64,000 nucleotides of DNA. Source: Methanobrevibacter sp. (GTDB taxonomy: Archaea > Methanobacteriota > Methanobacteria > Methanobacteriales > Methanobacteriaceae). Below, one piece after another: positions 8,130 through 18,014 of this stretch (position 1 is the stretch's first letter; each line of letters begins with the position of its first letter). A program made the translations under genes and the position numbers. The stretch covers positions 62,001 through 126,000 of the forward strand of contig NZ_JAUNXI010000001.1 of assembly GCF_030539875.1 (NCBI RefSeq), written 5' to 3'. The notes beneath the pieces are model-generated. The model had not been told where the DNA came from. It worked only from the letters and a program-made list of their open reading frames with translations, and did not search any database.

Positions 8130-8741
8130 ATGAGCTCAGGCACAGATAAAATTGTTTCAAGCATTATGTCTGAAGCCCAAGAGAAAGCTGATGTAATCAT
8201 TCAAGATGTTAATGCAGAAGTTTCAGCAATTAAAGCAAAAGCTGAAAAAACTGCTGAAGTTGAAAAAACAAAAATCTTAGAAAATGGTAAAAAACAATCT
8301 GATATGAGATATCAGCAAATTATCTCTGAAGCTAAGATGAATGCTCGTAGAGCAGAATTAAGCGCTAAAGAAGAAGTTATTGAAATGGCTTTTAATCAAG
8401 CTACTGGTGAATTAAAAGAAAAAGCTTCTTCAAGAAGTGTAGATTATGAAGATTCATTAATTAAAATGATTAAAGAAGCAGCTGATGAAATCGGCAGTGA
8501 TGATTTAATTATTCAGTTAAATGAAGCTGATACAAATCAATTTAAAAAAGAAATATCTTCAGACAATACTTTTGAAGTTGAAGGAATCAAATTCCAGTTA
8601 GGTGAACCTATCGATGTTATTGGTGGAGCTATCTTAAAAACAAGTAATGGAGATATTGAAGTTAATAACACTATTGAAGCAAGATTAGAAAGATTTAAAA
8701 GTATCTTACGTAGTGAAGTTGCTAACGTTTTATTTAAATAA
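8130..8741 (+). CDS. ahaE: A-type ATP synthase subunit E
   Basis: 203 residues: an N-terminal coiled coil of about 100 residues and a folded C-terminal domain ending LRSEVANVLFK, the layout of the peripheral-stalk subunit E that partners H. A strong AGGAGG lies just upstream of the ATG. 13-base gap to K and 15-base gap to C; part of the same operon. Confidence 0.93.
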   Translation: MSSGTDKIVSSIMSEAQEKADVIIQDVNAEVSAIKAKAEKTAEVEKTKILENGKKQSDMRYQQIISEAKMNARRAELSAKEEVIEMAFNQATGELKEKASSRSVDYEDSLIKMIKEAADEIGSDDLIIQLNEADTNQFKKEISSDNTFEVEGIKFQLGEPIDVIGGAILKTSNGDIEVNNTIEARLERFKSILRSEVANVLFK

Positions 8742-8756
8742 TTAGGAGGATAAATT

Positions 8757-9911
8757 ATGGCAGATGAAATTGCTACCTTAATAAGTTCTGTAGGGCTTAC
8801 ACAAGAAACTTTCTTAGTATTTTGTGTTATTGCATTACTTGTTGTTGGTGCAGTAGTTGTAATCATTACATCTAGACCAATTTTGGACATTTATCCTTAT
8901 CTTAATCCAAGTGCAAGAGTAAGAGCTAGAAAAGGAAGATTATTTGACGATAAACAAATTTCTGAAATTGTTGAAGCTAACAATGTTGAAGAAATTGAGA
9001 ATTACCTCAAAGGTGTTCCTGATTATGCGGATGTTTTAGACGAATATCCTCTTGATAAAGCATTAGATGTTGAGCGTGCTAATACTTACGATTTTGTTGC
9101 AAGATTGGCTCCTAAAGAGATTAAAGCTCCTTTTGTTGCAATGTCTAAAAAGACTGATATTAACAACATTAAAAGTCTTTTAACTGCAAAGGAAGTTGGA
9201 CTCACTTCAGAAGAAACCATGGAATTATTGATTCCATGCGGTTCATTATATGATGAGTTAGAATCTTTAGTTGATGTTGATAATGTAACTGATATTGTCA
9301 CAAGTTTAGACAACACTGAATATGCACAAGTTTTAGAAGATGCTCTTCCACAGTATGAAGATACTAATATGATTCTCCCATTAGAATCTGCTTTAGATAA
9401 ATATTATTTAGGCAAATTATTACGTTCTACTAGCGTTCCTTCAGATGAAAATAAACAAATTTTATATTCATATGTGGGAACTCAAGTTGATGTAGCTAAT
9501 CTTAAACTAATTATAAGGGCTAAAGAAGATGGCCTTGATTATGATGCAATCTCTCCTTATATATTAGAAGAAGGATACCAATTACGTGAATGGAAACTTA
9601 AAGATTTAATGGAATCTCCTGATGTTACAAATGTAATTTCCGGATTAGAAGGAACCAAATACTCCGATGCATTAACTGATGTAATGCCTGTTTATACTGA
9701 AACAGGTTCAGTTGCAGTATTTGAAAAAGCATTGGACGTTTACACTTCTAAATATTCAAAATCTTTAGCATCTAAAAAACCATTAGGTATTGGTCCAATT
9801 ATTGGTTATTTAAGTCAAAAAGAAAGTGAAATTAAAAATTTAAAAATTATTGCAAGAGCAAAAAGAGAAGTGGACTTCCCTAATTCTAAAATCATGGAGA
9901 TGTTAATATGA
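8757..9911 (+). CDS. ahaC: A-type ATP synthase subunit C
   Basis: 384 residues, the usual length of archaeal subunit C (V-type d homologue), the funnel-shaped adaptor that couples the central stalk to the proteolipid ring. A hydrophobic N-terminal stretch (about residues 16-38) precedes three repeated helical units, each with the LKLIIRAKxxGL-type segment (for example LKLIIRAKEDGLDYD and LKIIARAKREVDFP). AGGAGG ribosome binding site. Its stop overlaps the start of subunit F by four bases, showing translational coupling. The hydrophobic N-terminus is longer than in many homologues and may be a membrane anchor. Confidence 0.93.
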   Translation: MADEIATLISSVGLTQETFLVFCVIALLVVGAVVVIITSRPILDIYPYLNPSARVRARKGRLFDDKQISEIVEANNVEEIENYLKGVPDYADVLDEYPLDKALDVERANTYDFVARLAPKEIKAPFVAMSKKTDINNIKSLLTAKEVGLTSEETMELLIPCGSLYDELESLVDVDNVTDIVTSLDNTEYAQVLEDALPQYEDTNMILPLESALDKYYLGKLLRSTSVPSDENKQILYSYVGTQVDVANLKLIIRAKEDGLDYDAISPYILEEGYQLREWKLKDLMESPDVTNVISGLEGTKYSDALTDVMPVYTETGSVAVFEKALDVYTSKYSKSLASKKPLGIGPIIGYLSQKESEIKNLKIIARAKREVDFPNSKIMEMLI

Positions 9912-10225
9912 GTTCAGTAGCAATTATTGGTGATGTTGACACTGTTTCAGGATTTAGACTTGGTGGTGTCAAACAAGCAGAAGTAGTTACAACTTCTGAT
10001 GAAGCTATTGCAGCTTTTGATAAATTTTTAGAAGACGAAATTTCAATTATTATCATTACTCAATTAATGGCGAATGAAATAAGAGAACATATTAATAGAA
10101 AAATTGGTTCAAGTGTTTTACCAATGATAATTGAAATACCTGATAAAGATGGGTCCTCACAAGGATCATCTGATCAAATAAATGACCTTATTAAAAGAGT
10201 TATCGGGGTAGAGATGGTTAAATGA
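9908..10225 (+). CDS. ahaF: A-type ATP synthase subunit F
   Basis: 105 residues with the typical Rossmann-like fold of central-stalk subunit F: it begins [18 protein letters not shown] and later has [17 protein letters not shown]. It overlaps C by four bases at its start and A by four bases at its end (ATGA junctions), so all three are translationally coupled. The role is as part of the rotor shaft, with regulation of ATP hydrolysis known for homologues. Confidence 0.95.
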   Translation: MSSVAIIGDVDTVSGFRLGGVKQAEVVTTSDEAIAAFDKFLEDEISIIIITQLMANEIREHINRKIGSSVLPMIIEIPDKDGSSQGSSDQINDLIKRVIGVEMVK

Positions 10226-11964
10226 TTATTGAAGGAAATATTATTAAGATTGCTGGGCCTGTTATAGTCGCAGATGGTATGAAAGGGGCTCAGATGCTTG
10301 AGATGGTTAGGGTAGGTGACGAAAAGCTTATCGGGGAAATCATTGAGCTTGAAGGTGACACCGCAACTATCCAAGTATATGAAGAAACAGCCGGTATCCA
10401 ACCGGGTGAAGTAGTTGAATGTACCGGAGGAGCATTGTCTGTAGAACTTGGTCCTGGTGTAATGAGTTCTATTTTCGATGGAATTCAAAGACCTTTAAGA
10501 ATCATCAGAGATATTTCTGGTGATTTCATTGCAAGAGGTATTGATGTGGATTCCATTGACAAAGAGAAAAAATGGGAATTCAAACCTGTAGCTAAAGTTG
10601 GAGATGTTTTAAAAGCTGGAGACGTACTTGGTGAAGTGCAGGAAACCACTGCAGTTTTACACAAAATCATGGTTCCTCCATCTCTTGAAGGTGAAGTAAC
10701 TGAAATTGCAGCTGAAGGCGAATACACCATTTTAGAAGATATCGCTGAAGTCGGCGGACAAAAAGTACAAATGCTCCAAAAATGGCCTGTTAAAAAAAGC
10801 CGTCCTTTTGTAAGGAAATTGGATCCGGATATACCTTTAGTAACTGGTCAAAGAGCACAAGATACTTTCTTCTCCGTAGCTAAAGGTGGAGCAGCAGCTA
10901 TCCCAGGTCCTTTCGGATCAGGTAAAACTGTTACCCAACAGCAATTAGCTAAATGGGCAGATGCTGATATTGTTGTATATATCGGATGTGGAGAACGTGG
11001 TAACGAAATGACTGAAGTACTTACCGAATTCCCATTCCTCGACGACCCTAAAACTGGTAACCCATTAATGGACAGAACTGTTCTTATTGCAAACACTTCC
11101 AACATGCCGGTAGCAGCTCGTGAAGCATGTGTATATACTGGTATTACTATTGCTGAATACTACCGTGACCAAGGTTACGACGTAGCACTTATGGCTGATT
11201 CAACATCAAGATGGGCTGAAGCTATGAGGGAGATTTCAGGAAGATTGGAAGAAATGCCTGGGGAAGAAGGTTACCCTGCATATTTAGCATCCAGATTAGC
11301 TCAATTCTACGAAAGAGCTGGAAGAGTTGAAACTATCGGTTCAGAACCTAAAGTTGCATCTATTTCTGTAGTTGGTGCTGTATCTCCTCCTGGTGGGGAC
11401 TTATCCGAACCTGTTACTCAAAACACCTTACGTATCTGTAAAGTGTTCTGGGCGTTAGACGCATCTCTTGCTGATAAACGTCACTTCCCTTCAATCGACT
11501 GGTTACAAAGTTATTCATTATATGTAGACAGTATTGAAGGATGGTGGGCTGAAAACATAGCTGCAGATTGGAGAGCAACTCGTGACCAAGCTATGGGTTT
11601 ATTACAAAAAGAATCCGAGTTACAAGAAATTGTACAATTAGTTGGTCCTGATGCATTACCTGAAACTGACCAAGCTACATTAGAGACTACTCGTATGTTA
11701 AGAGAAGACTTCTTACAACAAAACGCATTTGATGATGTAGATACATACTGTGCACCTTCCAAACAGTACAAAATGTTAAAAACAATCCTTTTATTCTACA
11801 AAGAATCTCTTGCAGCTGTTAACAGAGGTGTTCCAATTGCAAACATTGTAGCTTTACCTGTTAAAGAAGAAATTGGTAAAATGAAATATATCCCACAAGA
11901 CGAATTTGATGCAAAAATTGAAGAAATTCAATCTGCAATTACTAAACAATGCAGTGAGGCTTAA
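10222..11964 (+). CDS. ahaA: A-type ATP synthase catalytic subunit A
   Basis: 580 residues. The Walker A motif is the archaeal form GPFGSGKT at residues 229-236, followed by the catalytic [29 protein letters not shown] and [15 protein letters not shown] blocks. The A-type-specific non-homologous region (about residues 115-190) is present. There is no intein, unlike some archaeal homologues: the Walker region is uninterrupted. Hydrolyses or makes ATP at the A/B interface of the cytosolic A1 head. Start overlaps subunit F by four bases; B follows after two bases. Confidence 0.98.
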   Translation: MIIEGNIIKIAGPVIVADGMKGAQMLEMVRVGDEKLIGEIIELEGDTATIQVYEETAGIQPGEVVECTGGALSVELGPGVMSSIFDGIQRPLRIIRDISGDFIARGIDVDSIDKEKKWEFKPVAKVGDVLKAGDVLGEVQETTAVLHKIMVPPSLEGEVTEIAAEGEYTILEDIAEVGGQKVQMLQKWPVKKSRPFVRKLDPDIPLVTGQRAQDTFFSVAKGGAAAIPGPFGSGKTVTQQQLAKWADADIVVYIGCGERGNEMTEVLTEFPFLDDPKTGNPLMDRTVLIANTSNMPVAAREACVYTGITIAEYYRDQGYDVALMADSTSRWAEAMREISGRLEEMPGEEGYPAYLASRLAQFYERAGRVETIGSEPKVASISVVGAVSPPGGDLSEPVTQNTLRICKVFWALDASLADKRHFPSIDWLQSYSLYVDSIEGWWAENIAADWRATRDQAMGLLQKESELQEIVQLVGPDALPETDQATLETTRMLREDFLQQNAFDDVDTYCAPSKQYKMLKTILLFYKESLAAVNRGVPIANIVALPVKEEIGKMKYIPQDEFDAKIEEIQSAITKQCSEA

Positions 11965-11966
11965 AA

Positions 11967-13358
11967 ATGAATACAAATATTAAAACTAGAGAATATACTA
12001 CTGTATCCGAAGTCTCAGGTCCTTTAATGGTTGTTGAAGGAGTAGAAGGCGTTGGTTACAATGAAATTGTAGATATTGAAACACCTGCTGGTGAAAAAAG
12101 AAGTGGACAAGTTCTTGAAGTAAGTAAAGACGTTGCTGTTATTCAAGTTTTCGAAGGAACTAATGATTTAAACACTAAAGATACTAAAACCAGATTCACT
12201 GGTCAAACCGCTAAAATCGGTGTATCCAGAGATATGGTAGGACGTATTTTTAACGGTATTGGTAAACCTATTGACGGCGGACCAGAAATCATCCCTGATG
12301 AAGAATTGGATATTAACGGGGCTCCTATGAACCCTGCTTCTCGTGAATTCCCTGAAGAATTTATTCAAACTGGTATCTCTACCATTGACGGAATGAACAC
12401 ATTAGTAAGAGGACAAAAACTTCCTATTTTCTCAGGATCTGGTTTACCTCACAACGATTTGGCTGTACAAATTGCAAGACAAGCTAAAGTATTAGGTGCT
12501 GACGATGAATTCGCAGTAATTTTTGCAGCTATGGGTATTACAAACGAAGAAGCAAACTTCTTTATGAGGGACTTCGAACGTACTGGAGCTTTAGAAAAAT
12601 TAACAGTATTCATGAACTTAGCTGACGATCCGGCTATTGAAAGAATCTTGACTCCAAAAATGGCTTTAACTACTGCCGAATATTACGCATTCACCTTAGG
12701 TATGCAAGTATTAGTTATCTTAACAGATATGACTAACTACTGTGAAGCTTTAAGGGAAATTTCCGCAGCAAGAGAAGAAGTACCTGGAAGAAGAGGTTAT
12801 CCTGGTTACATGTATACTGACCTTGCTGGTATTTATGAGAGAGCTGGTCGTATCGACGGTAAAGAAGGTTCTATTACTCAAATGCCTATCTTAGTTATGC
12901 CTCAAGACGATATTACTCACCCAATTCCGGATTTAACCGGTTATATTACCGAAGGACAAATTGTATTAAGTAGGGAAATTTTCAGGAAAGGTATTTACCC
13001 TCCTGTAGACGTACTTCCTTCACTTTCTCGTTTGATGAGTGGTGGTATCGGTGGAGAAAAAACCAGAGATGACCACAGTGGTGTATCTGACCAACTTTAT
13101 TCTGCATATGCAGAAGGTCGTGAATTAAGAGACTTGGTTGCGGTTGTAGGGGAAGAAGCACTTACTGACAGGGATCAAAAATTCTTAGAATTTGCTCAAG
13201 AATTTGAAGATCAGTTCATTACTCAAAGTAAAGATGAAGATAGGACTATCTTTGAAACCTTAGACCTTGGTTGGAATTTACTTAAAATCTTACCTAAATC
13301 CGAGCTCAAAAGAGTTAAAGAAGAATTTATTGAACAATACCTTCCAAAAGATGACTAA
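11967..13358 (+). CDS. ahaB: A-type ATP synthase regulatory subunit B
   Basis: 463 residues. Clear B subunit: [17 protein letters not shown] replaces a Walker A loop, as expected for the non-catalytic subunit, and [21 protein letters not shown] and [21 protein letters not shown]-type blocks follow. It alternates with A in the A1 hexamer. Starts two bases after A. Confidence 0.98.
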   Translation: MNTNIKTREYTTVSEVSGPLMVVEGVEGVGYNEIVDIETPAGEKRSGQVLEVSKDVAVIQVFEGTNDLNTKDTKTRFTGQTAKIGVSRDMVGRIFNGIGKPIDGGPEIIPDEELDINGAPMNPASREFPEEFIQTGISTIDGMNTLVRGQKLPIFSGSGLPHNDLAVQIARQAKVLGADDEFAVIFAAMGITNEEANFFMRDFERTGALEKLTVFMNLADDPAIERILTPKMALTTAEYYAFTLGMQVLVILTDMTNYCEALREISAAREEVPGRRGYPGYMYTDLAGIYERAGRIDGKEGSITQMPILVMPQDDITHPIPDLTGYITEGQIVLSREIFRKGIYPPVDVLPSLSRLMSGGIGGEKTRDDHSGVSDQLYSAYAEGRELRDLVAVVGEEALTDRDQKFLEFAQEFEDQFITQSKDEDRTIFETLDLGWNLLKILPKSELKRVKEEFIEQYLPKDD

Positions 13359-13385
13359 TCTCATTACAGTAATGTAGGTGATTAA

Positions 13386-14063
13386 ATGGCACAAGATATT
13401 ATAGATGGAATTAATCCAACTCGTATGGAATTATTATCTCTTAAAAACAGAACTAAACTGGCTATTAAAGGGCATGGTTTACTTAAAGAGAAAAGAGATG
13501 CATTAATTAAAGAGTTTTTTGATATCTTGGATCGTGTCAAAGGTATTCGTGAAAATGCAGAACTCAGTCTTAAAGAAGCAAATGATGCTTTACTTGAAGC
13601 TCAAATTGCTATGGGTGATTTGGCTGTTAAAAAAGCAGCATTATCTGTTAAAGAATCTATTGATGTAGAAATTACATCAAGAAGTGTTATGGGTGTTGCT
13701 GTACCTGTAACCAATGTTAAAATGGAAGAAAATTCTCTTATTGATAGAGGTTACGGTTTTGCTGACACTACCATTCAATTAGACGAAGCTGCAAAGAAAT
13801 TCGAGGAATCTCTTAAGTATTTAATCGAACTTGGTGAAATAGAAAAAACAATTTTCTTACTTGCTGAAGAAATCGAAGCTACTAAACGTAGAGTAAATGC
13901 TTTAGAACACATTATGATTCCTAGATTCCAAAATACTGAAAAGTATATTGATATGAGACTCCAAGAAATGGAAAGGGAAAACTTTGTAAGATTGAAAATG
14001 ATTAGATCAACTATTGAGAAAAATGAAAAAGAAGCTGCTGCTTTAAAAAATGCAGACGCTTAA
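13386..14063 (+). CDS. ahaD: A-type ATP synthase subunit D
   Basis: 225 residues, the antiparallel coiled-coil central-stalk subunit. Hallmarks are [21 protein letters not shown] at the N-terminus and [21 protein letters not shown] near the C-terminus. GTAGGTGATT before the ATG is the ribosome binding site. Last conventional gene of the operon; T-rich sequence (14064-14120) follows. Confidence 0.96.
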   Translation: MAQDIIDGINPTRMELLSLKNRTKLAIKGHGLLKEKRDALIKEFFDILDRVKGIRENAELSLKEANDALLEAQIAMGDLAVKKAALSVKESIDVEITSRSVMGVAVPVTNVKMEENSLIDRGYGFADTTIQLDEAAKKFEESLKYLIELGEIEKTIFLLAEEIEATKRRVNALEHIMIPRFQNTEKYIDMRLQEMERENFVRLKMIRSTIEKNEKEAAALKNADA

Positions 14064-14113
14064 CTTTTTCTCATAACTTTTCATTTTCTTTTAATTTTAT
14101 TTATTTTTTTAAT
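14064..14113 (+). terminator. T-rich archaeal-type terminator after subunit D
   Basis: Several T runs directly follow the subunit D stop without a clear hairpin, the usual form of archaeal intrinsic termination. If active, the small gene at 14211 would need readthrough or its own promoter. Confidence 0.4.
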
Positions 14114-14210
14114 TAAAGCTTAAATTTTTATTAATTTCAAAAAACAGTTATTATTATTTAGTTATTGTAATATATTTCTTTTACTCGAAATTCTAGAAAA
14201 TGGTGTTAAA

Positions 14211-14360
14211 ATGAAAAGAAATCCAATTGACCAATATTTGAAAGACCCTGATAATAAGGCTAACGTATTTATTTGGATTACTCGTCTTATGGTGATTACT
14301 ACTTTTATGATAACACTTGGGATAATATTATTCATATTATTTTTAGTTGGTGTTTTATAG
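14211..14360 (+). CDS. 49-residue membrane protein in the ahaG position
   Basis: Begins MKRNPIDQYLKDPDNKANVF and continues into one strongly hydrophobic helix (about residues 27-49) ending at the C-terminus. It is the first gene after subunit D, where Methanosarcina operons carry the small subunit gene ahaG; homology to AhaG is not shown, only position and size. GGTGTTAAA precedes the ATG. Its last 29 bases overlap the convergent ATP-grasp gene. It could be a small accessory subunit of AO or an unrelated tail-anchored microprotein. Confidence 0.6.
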   Translation: MKRNPIDQYLKDPDNKANVFIWITRLMVITTFMITLGIILFILFLVGVL

Positions 14361-15516
14361 CTTCTTCTTTTACTGTTTCACTTGACAATTCAACTTTTTC
14401 AAATAAATTTTTAAAATATCTGTCCTTATCGATTACTGTAAGCAGAGGCTCTGATTTTTCAGTAATTGATCCAATGTGGGGTAGGTCATAGATATTGTCC
14501 AAATCTATTTTTTGATATTTCATTCTTGTCGGTGAATAAATGATTTTTTTATAGGAATAATATTCAGGATAGGGGATTTCAATAATTTTGCCTTTACATG
14601 CATTGATATGTGCTTCAAGCATGTTTATTCCGAATGATTTTTCAACACATTCAAATGTTCCCTGTATTCTTGGATTGATCTCGATTACATACAGTCCTTT
14701 TTCATTAAGAATATAGTCAACTCCATTTGAACCGATTAATTTGAATTTTTGTATGAGTTTCTGTGAAGTTGTTTCCAGCTGCTTTGTTATTTCATCGGTA
14801 TATTTTATGCCTGCCATTATTGATTTATTTGTTAAAGGCAGTATGTTTCCAACATATTTAAAAGAGCTGTTTTTTTCAAAATCATTTATTGTTAATAATC
14901 TTGAACTGGTTATTGTCTTTGCATCACTTTCGGTTGAAAGCACTGATGAACTTAAACTGATTCCATTAATGCATTCCTGTAAAATAAATTCTCCCTCATT
15001 AAATTGTAAATCTGCATTATTATTTAATAGATTTACATCATACCCTCCACTTCCTTGAAGGGGTTTTAAGATAAATTGAGTGTCAGGGTAATTATTATTT
15101 ATTTCCCGTGCTTCACCTATATCACTTAACCTAAAAGTAACCGGTGTTGAAAATTCATCTTTTATATTCCTGTAAAATCTGAATTTGTCTTCGACATTTC
15201 CAACATCCTTATTTCCTAAAATTTTCTTTTGATGTTTTTTTGAAAAATCACTTGGCGAAACGCCGGATATGGGAATTATATTGTCAACTTCATCTAGGTA
15301 GTCATTTGATATTTCCAAAAGGGTTTGACTATTGAATTGACTATCAAAAACACCACAGCTTTCATCGCATTGCTCTTTTAGGACAATTTTTTGGTTTTTT
15401 ATAGAGGGTGAGTCTGATGTTGAAAAATAGCTTGCAGAATAAATATCATAATTTAATTTTAAGGCACTATTAACCATACTTCTTGTGTTAATTCCAATAA
15501 GCAATAGTTTTTCCAT
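14332..15516 (-). CDS. ATP-grasp domain carboligase-like protein
   Basis: 394 residues. N-terminal Rossmann-like segment (MEKLLLIGINTRSM), then the ATP-grasp core: QFILKPLQGSGGYDV (ATP-binding lysine and glycine loop), FILQECINGISLS, and YVIEINPRIQGTFECVE with the metal-binding Glu/Asn. It resembles the archaeal family annotated as biotin-carboxylase-related ATP-dependent carboligase. The likely reaction is ATP-driven ligation through an acyl phosphate; the substrate is unknown. I start at the ATG at 15516 because the longer open frame reads straight through a tRNA gene. That tRNA ends 26 bases upstream on the same strand. Confidence 0.8.
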   Translation of the reverse strand: MEKLLLIGINTRSMVNSALKLNYDIYSASYFSTSDSPSIKNQKIVLKEQCDESCGVFDSQFNSQTLLEISNDYLDEVDNIIPISGVSPSDFSKKHQKKILGNKDVGNVEDKFRFYRNIKDEFSTPVTFRLSDIGEAREINNNYPDTQFILKPLQGSGGYDVNLLNNNADLQFNEGEFILQECINGISLSSSVLSTESDAKTITSSRLLTINDFEKNSSFKYVGNILPLTNKSIMAGIKYTDEITKQLETTSQKLIQKFKLIGSNGVDYILNEKGLYVIEINPRIQGTFECVEKSFGINMLEAHINACKGKIIEIPYPEYYSYKKIIYSPTRMKYQKIDLDNIYDLPHIGSITEKSEPLLTVIDKDRYFKNLFEKVELSSETVKEEAIKHQLKII

Positions 15517-15542
15517 AAAATATCCAAAAAAAGTTTTTATAA

Positions 15543-15614
15543 TAGTCCCGAGCGGAGTCGAACCGCCGTCTCCGGGTCCAAAGCCTAGAAGGATTACCAC
15601 TACCCTACGGGACT
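15543..15614 (-). tRNA. tRNA-Gln (anticodon UUG)
   Basis: Cloverleaf read on the minus strand: acceptor AGTCCCG pairs with CGGGACT, T-arm GCGG-TTCGACT-CCGC, anticodon loop CTTTGGA giving UUG, discriminator A at 15543, CCA not encoded. The anticodon stem CTAGG/CCCGG has a U28-G42 wobble and an A29-C41 mismatch, which is unusual. The gene lies only 26 bases upstream of the ATP-grasp start on the same strand. Confidence 0.93.
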
Positions 15615-15664
15615 ATATTGTATTGTACAACATTTAATATATTTTTATCATGTAGTATTTAAAT

Positions 15665-16063
15665 TTATCGGTTATCTGATAAATTTTGATAAAATAAGCA
15701 TTTGTCATGCCAAATACAATTACAACAAATTTCAGATACGCTTTCTTCAGTATTAAAAATTCCATCGACTTTTTCAAATAATTCTACAGAATTAAACTCT
15801 TTTGAGGAATCTAATTTTTTTAACACTTCATTATCCATATTGGTAATTATCTCATTTGTTTTGCTGTTCTGGCATAATCCGTCTTTAAGGTTCGGACACT
15901 TCCTGCAAATATCATCTGGAGTGTTGGTTAATAAGACGGTTGTTTTTTTAAGTTTTCTTTTGGAGTTAACATCAGCCATGTTTAAAGCAAAGTTTTCATC
16001 GTAGCCGTATCCCTGAAAACCTTTAAGGCATAATAGGTGATGTCCTCTTAAAATAAGTTTCAT
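15665..16063 (-). CDS. DUF1284 family cysteine-rich protein
   Basis: 132 residues. The N-terminal LRGHHLLCLKGFQGYGYDE is the signature of the DUF1284 family, and paired cysteines (CRKCPNLKDGLC; CCNCIWHDKC) suggest a bound iron-sulfur cluster or zinc. Soluble. I use the ATG at 16063; a TTG nine bases upstream is possible. It lies downstream of bioY on the same strand but beyond a hairpin-plus-T terminator. Function unknown. Confidence 0.75.
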   Translation of the reverse strand: MKLILRGHHLLCLKGFQGYGYDENFALNMADVNSKRKLKKTTVLLTNTPDDICRKCPNLKDGLCQNSKTNEIITNMDNEVLKKLDSSKEFNSVELFEKVDGIFNTEESVSEICCNCIWHDKCLFYQNLSDNR

Positions 16064-16077
16064 ATTTCTCAAAAAAA

Positions 16078-16111
16078 TAAATAAAATAAAAAAAGAAGGT
16101 TAAAAAACCTT
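16078..16111 (-). terminator. hairpin plus T-run terminator of bioY
   Basis: On the minus strand an AAGGTT/AACCTT stem with a four-base loop (16096-16111) begins at the bioY stop and is followed by a CTTTTTTT run. It should end the bioY transcript. Confidence 0.6.
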
Positions 16112-16723
16112 TTAGTCTTTTGGTAAAAATACTTTGGAAACAGATGCCGCTCCTAATATTTTCACAATGTCTCCTACAATAAACGGTACAAGACCCATCA
16201 TTAAAAGATCAACAATACCAATTGCTGTACCTTGGGTTAAATTAAACCATAATGCGAGACCTGCAAGTCCTGGGATGTAGATTAAAGCAAAATTTGCAAT
16301 TCCAATAACAACTGCCATTTTTCTAAAACTACGTGATTCAGCATATTTTTCAGTTATCAATCCAATAAAGTATGCGGTAATGATAAATCCTATGAAGTAT
16401 CCTCCGGTTGAACCTAATAATGCTTCAAGTCCTCCGGTCATTCCTCCAAACCAAGGAATAAATGCAACACCTAAGACAACATATAAAACTTGACTTAAAC
16501 ATCCATATCTTTTACCTAAAAATAAACCAGAACATAATACTGCAAATGTTTGTGCAGTTATAGGAACGGGAGTCCATGGTAGTGGAATAATGATTTGCGC
16601 CATTATACCAGTTAAACAAGCCATCATTAATGACATGAGCAACTTAGTTGCGGTACTAGCGTCCTGAATTCTTTCAAAAACATTTTTTCTAGTACTATAA
16701 AAATTATCCATATTAATATTCAT
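16112..16723 (-). CDS. bioY: biotin transporter BioY (ECF S component)
   Basis: 203 residues with six membrane helices. The stretch IIIPLPWTPVPITAQTFAVL is the BioY hallmark, followed by GLFLGKRYGCLSQVLYVVLG and GGYFIGFIITAYFIGL. BioY is the substrate-binding membrane component of energy-coupling-factor biotin importers. No EcfA/EcfT genes are in the window, so it would share a general module encoded elsewhere or act alone. Start chosen at 16723, with GGAGG nine bases upstream; the longer TTG frame would contain that site. A hairpin terminator follows. Confidence 0.93.
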   Translation of the reverse strand: MNINMDNFYSTRKNVFERIQDASTATKLLMSLMMACLTGIMAQIIIPLPWTPVPITAQTFAVLCSGLFLGKRYGCLSQVLYVVLGVAFIPWFGGMTGGLEALLGSTGGYFIGFIITAYFIGLITEKYAESRSFRKMAVVIGIANFALIYIPGLAGLALWFNLTQGTAIGIVDLLMMGLVPFIVGDIVKILGAASVSKVFLPKD

Positions 16724-16781
16724 TGTTGTTTCCTCCAATTTCCAAGTTTTTAAATAAAATGAGAATTTAAATTCTCATATT

Positions 16782-18014
16782 TCAATCAATAGTTATGATT
16801 TTGACATTGTGCGGTTTTTTAACTATGTTGACGGATTTGAATGCGACCAATTTTTTAATTCCTTTCTCGGATGCCACATCCACTAATCTTTGACTAATAA
16901 CTCCGTCGAATATTACTGCATTGGCAGTGCCTTCTATGCCTTTGATTTCTTCATAGATGTTTTCCACTTCAACTTCTTTAGTCATATTTAATGCTTCGTC
17001 TAAGATTGCTCCAACACCTGTGCCTTCAAATTCTTTAAGCATATCTTTCATTAAGCTTACTTCATCATCTTCAATGACCGGTTCTTGAACAGCTTCATGG
17101 TTATTGTTGTTGTATCTTTGTTTTTTATTGTGTCTGCCATTTTTTCTGTGTTCTTTTTTATGATTGCTGTCATTGAGAATGTTGCTGGTAGCTAAGAATT
17201 GTGCAGTTGGGACCTTATCCCTAAGTGCAATTAAAACTTCGTCTTTTTCCAGATCTTCGACTTCTTTTCCTTTTGGAGCACGGGTAATAAAGTCGACGCT
17301 TCCAATTTGCAATAGTTCTTTTAATATGAGTTCTCCGCCTCTGTCACCATCAACAAATGCGGTTGTTGTTCTTTTTTTACTTAATTCGCCGATTGAATGA
17401 GGTACATTCACCCCTTCGACAGCTACGGTATTTTTAATGCCGTATTTGAGTAAGTTTAAAACATCGCTGCGACCTTCAACTACAATAATTGCGTCGGATG
17501 TGTGGATGCTAGGGCCGGCAGGAAGGCGGTCTTCACCATATTCAGAGATTTCATGAACTCTCATGGCTTCTCTGACTTCCTCAATCATTTTCATACTGGT
17601 AGGGCCAATGCTTTCAACCATGTTTTTATAAATTTCTTTAGCACGGTTAACAACTTGTTCTCTTTTGACGGCTCTTACATCTTCAACTTTAGTAGTTTGA
17701 ATTTCCGCTTCACAAGGACCTACTCGATTTATTGTTTCAAGAGATGCTGCAAGAATGGCGGTTTCAACTCTATCCAAACTGGAAGGAATTACAATTTCTC
17801 CTTTTGCTCTTCCACCATTGGATTGGATGTTGACTTGAATCCTTCCAATCCTTCCGGTTCTTTGAAGTTCTCTTAAATCTAAATCATTACTAAGTAAACC
17901 TTCAGTTTGCCCAAATACTGCACCAACAACATCAGGTTTTTCTACAATTCCGTTAGCGTCAATTTGAGCGTGAATTAAATATTTTGTTGTAGTTAATTCT
18001 TCACCTTTTCCCAT
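16782..18014 (-). CDS. dnaG: archaeal DnaG-type primase
   Basis: 410 residues. The TOPRIM domain is clear: AIIVVEGRSDVLNLLKYG with the catalytic glutamate at about residue 180, and AFVDGDRGGEL with the DGD at 222-224. The N-terminal TTKYLIHAQIDANGIVEKPDVVGAVFG-type region is archaeal DnaG-specific. A low-complexity linker rich in Lys, His, Arg and Asn (about residues 283-310) separates the TOPRIM core from a C-terminal domain. The archaeal protein has primase activity in some species and also associates with the exosome. Strong AGGAGG upstream of the ATG; long untranslated region upstream. Confidence 0.95.
   Translation of the reverse strand: MGKGEELTTTKYLIHAQIDANGIVEKPDVVGAVFGQTEGLLSNDLDLRELQRTGRIGRIQVNIQSNGGRAKGEIVIPSSLDRVETAILAASLETINRVGPCEAEIQTTKVEDVRAVKREQVVNRAKEIYKNMVESIGPTSMKMIEEVREAMRVHEISEYGEDRLPAGPSIHTSDAIIVVEGRSDVLNLLKYGIKNTVAVEGVNVPHSIGELSKKRTTTAFVDGDRGGELILKELLQIGSVDFITRAPKGKEVEDLEKDEVLIALRDKVPTAQFLATSNILNDSNHKKEHRKNGRHNKKQRYNNNNHEAVQEPVIEDDEVSLMKDMLKEFEGTGVGAILDEALNMTKEVEVENIYEEIKGIEGTANAVIFDGVISQRLVDVASEKGIKKLVAFKSVNIVKKPHNVKIITID

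Noticed and set aside
10848-11105. Possible intein insertion near the Walker A loop of subunit A
   Set aside because: The GPFGSGKT motif and flanking blocks run without interruption and the protein has the normal 580 residues.
15517-15600. N-terminal extension of the ATP-grasp protein
   Set aside because: Those codons are the complement of a perfect tRNA-Gln cloverleaf; the ATG at 15516 gives the expected N-terminus.
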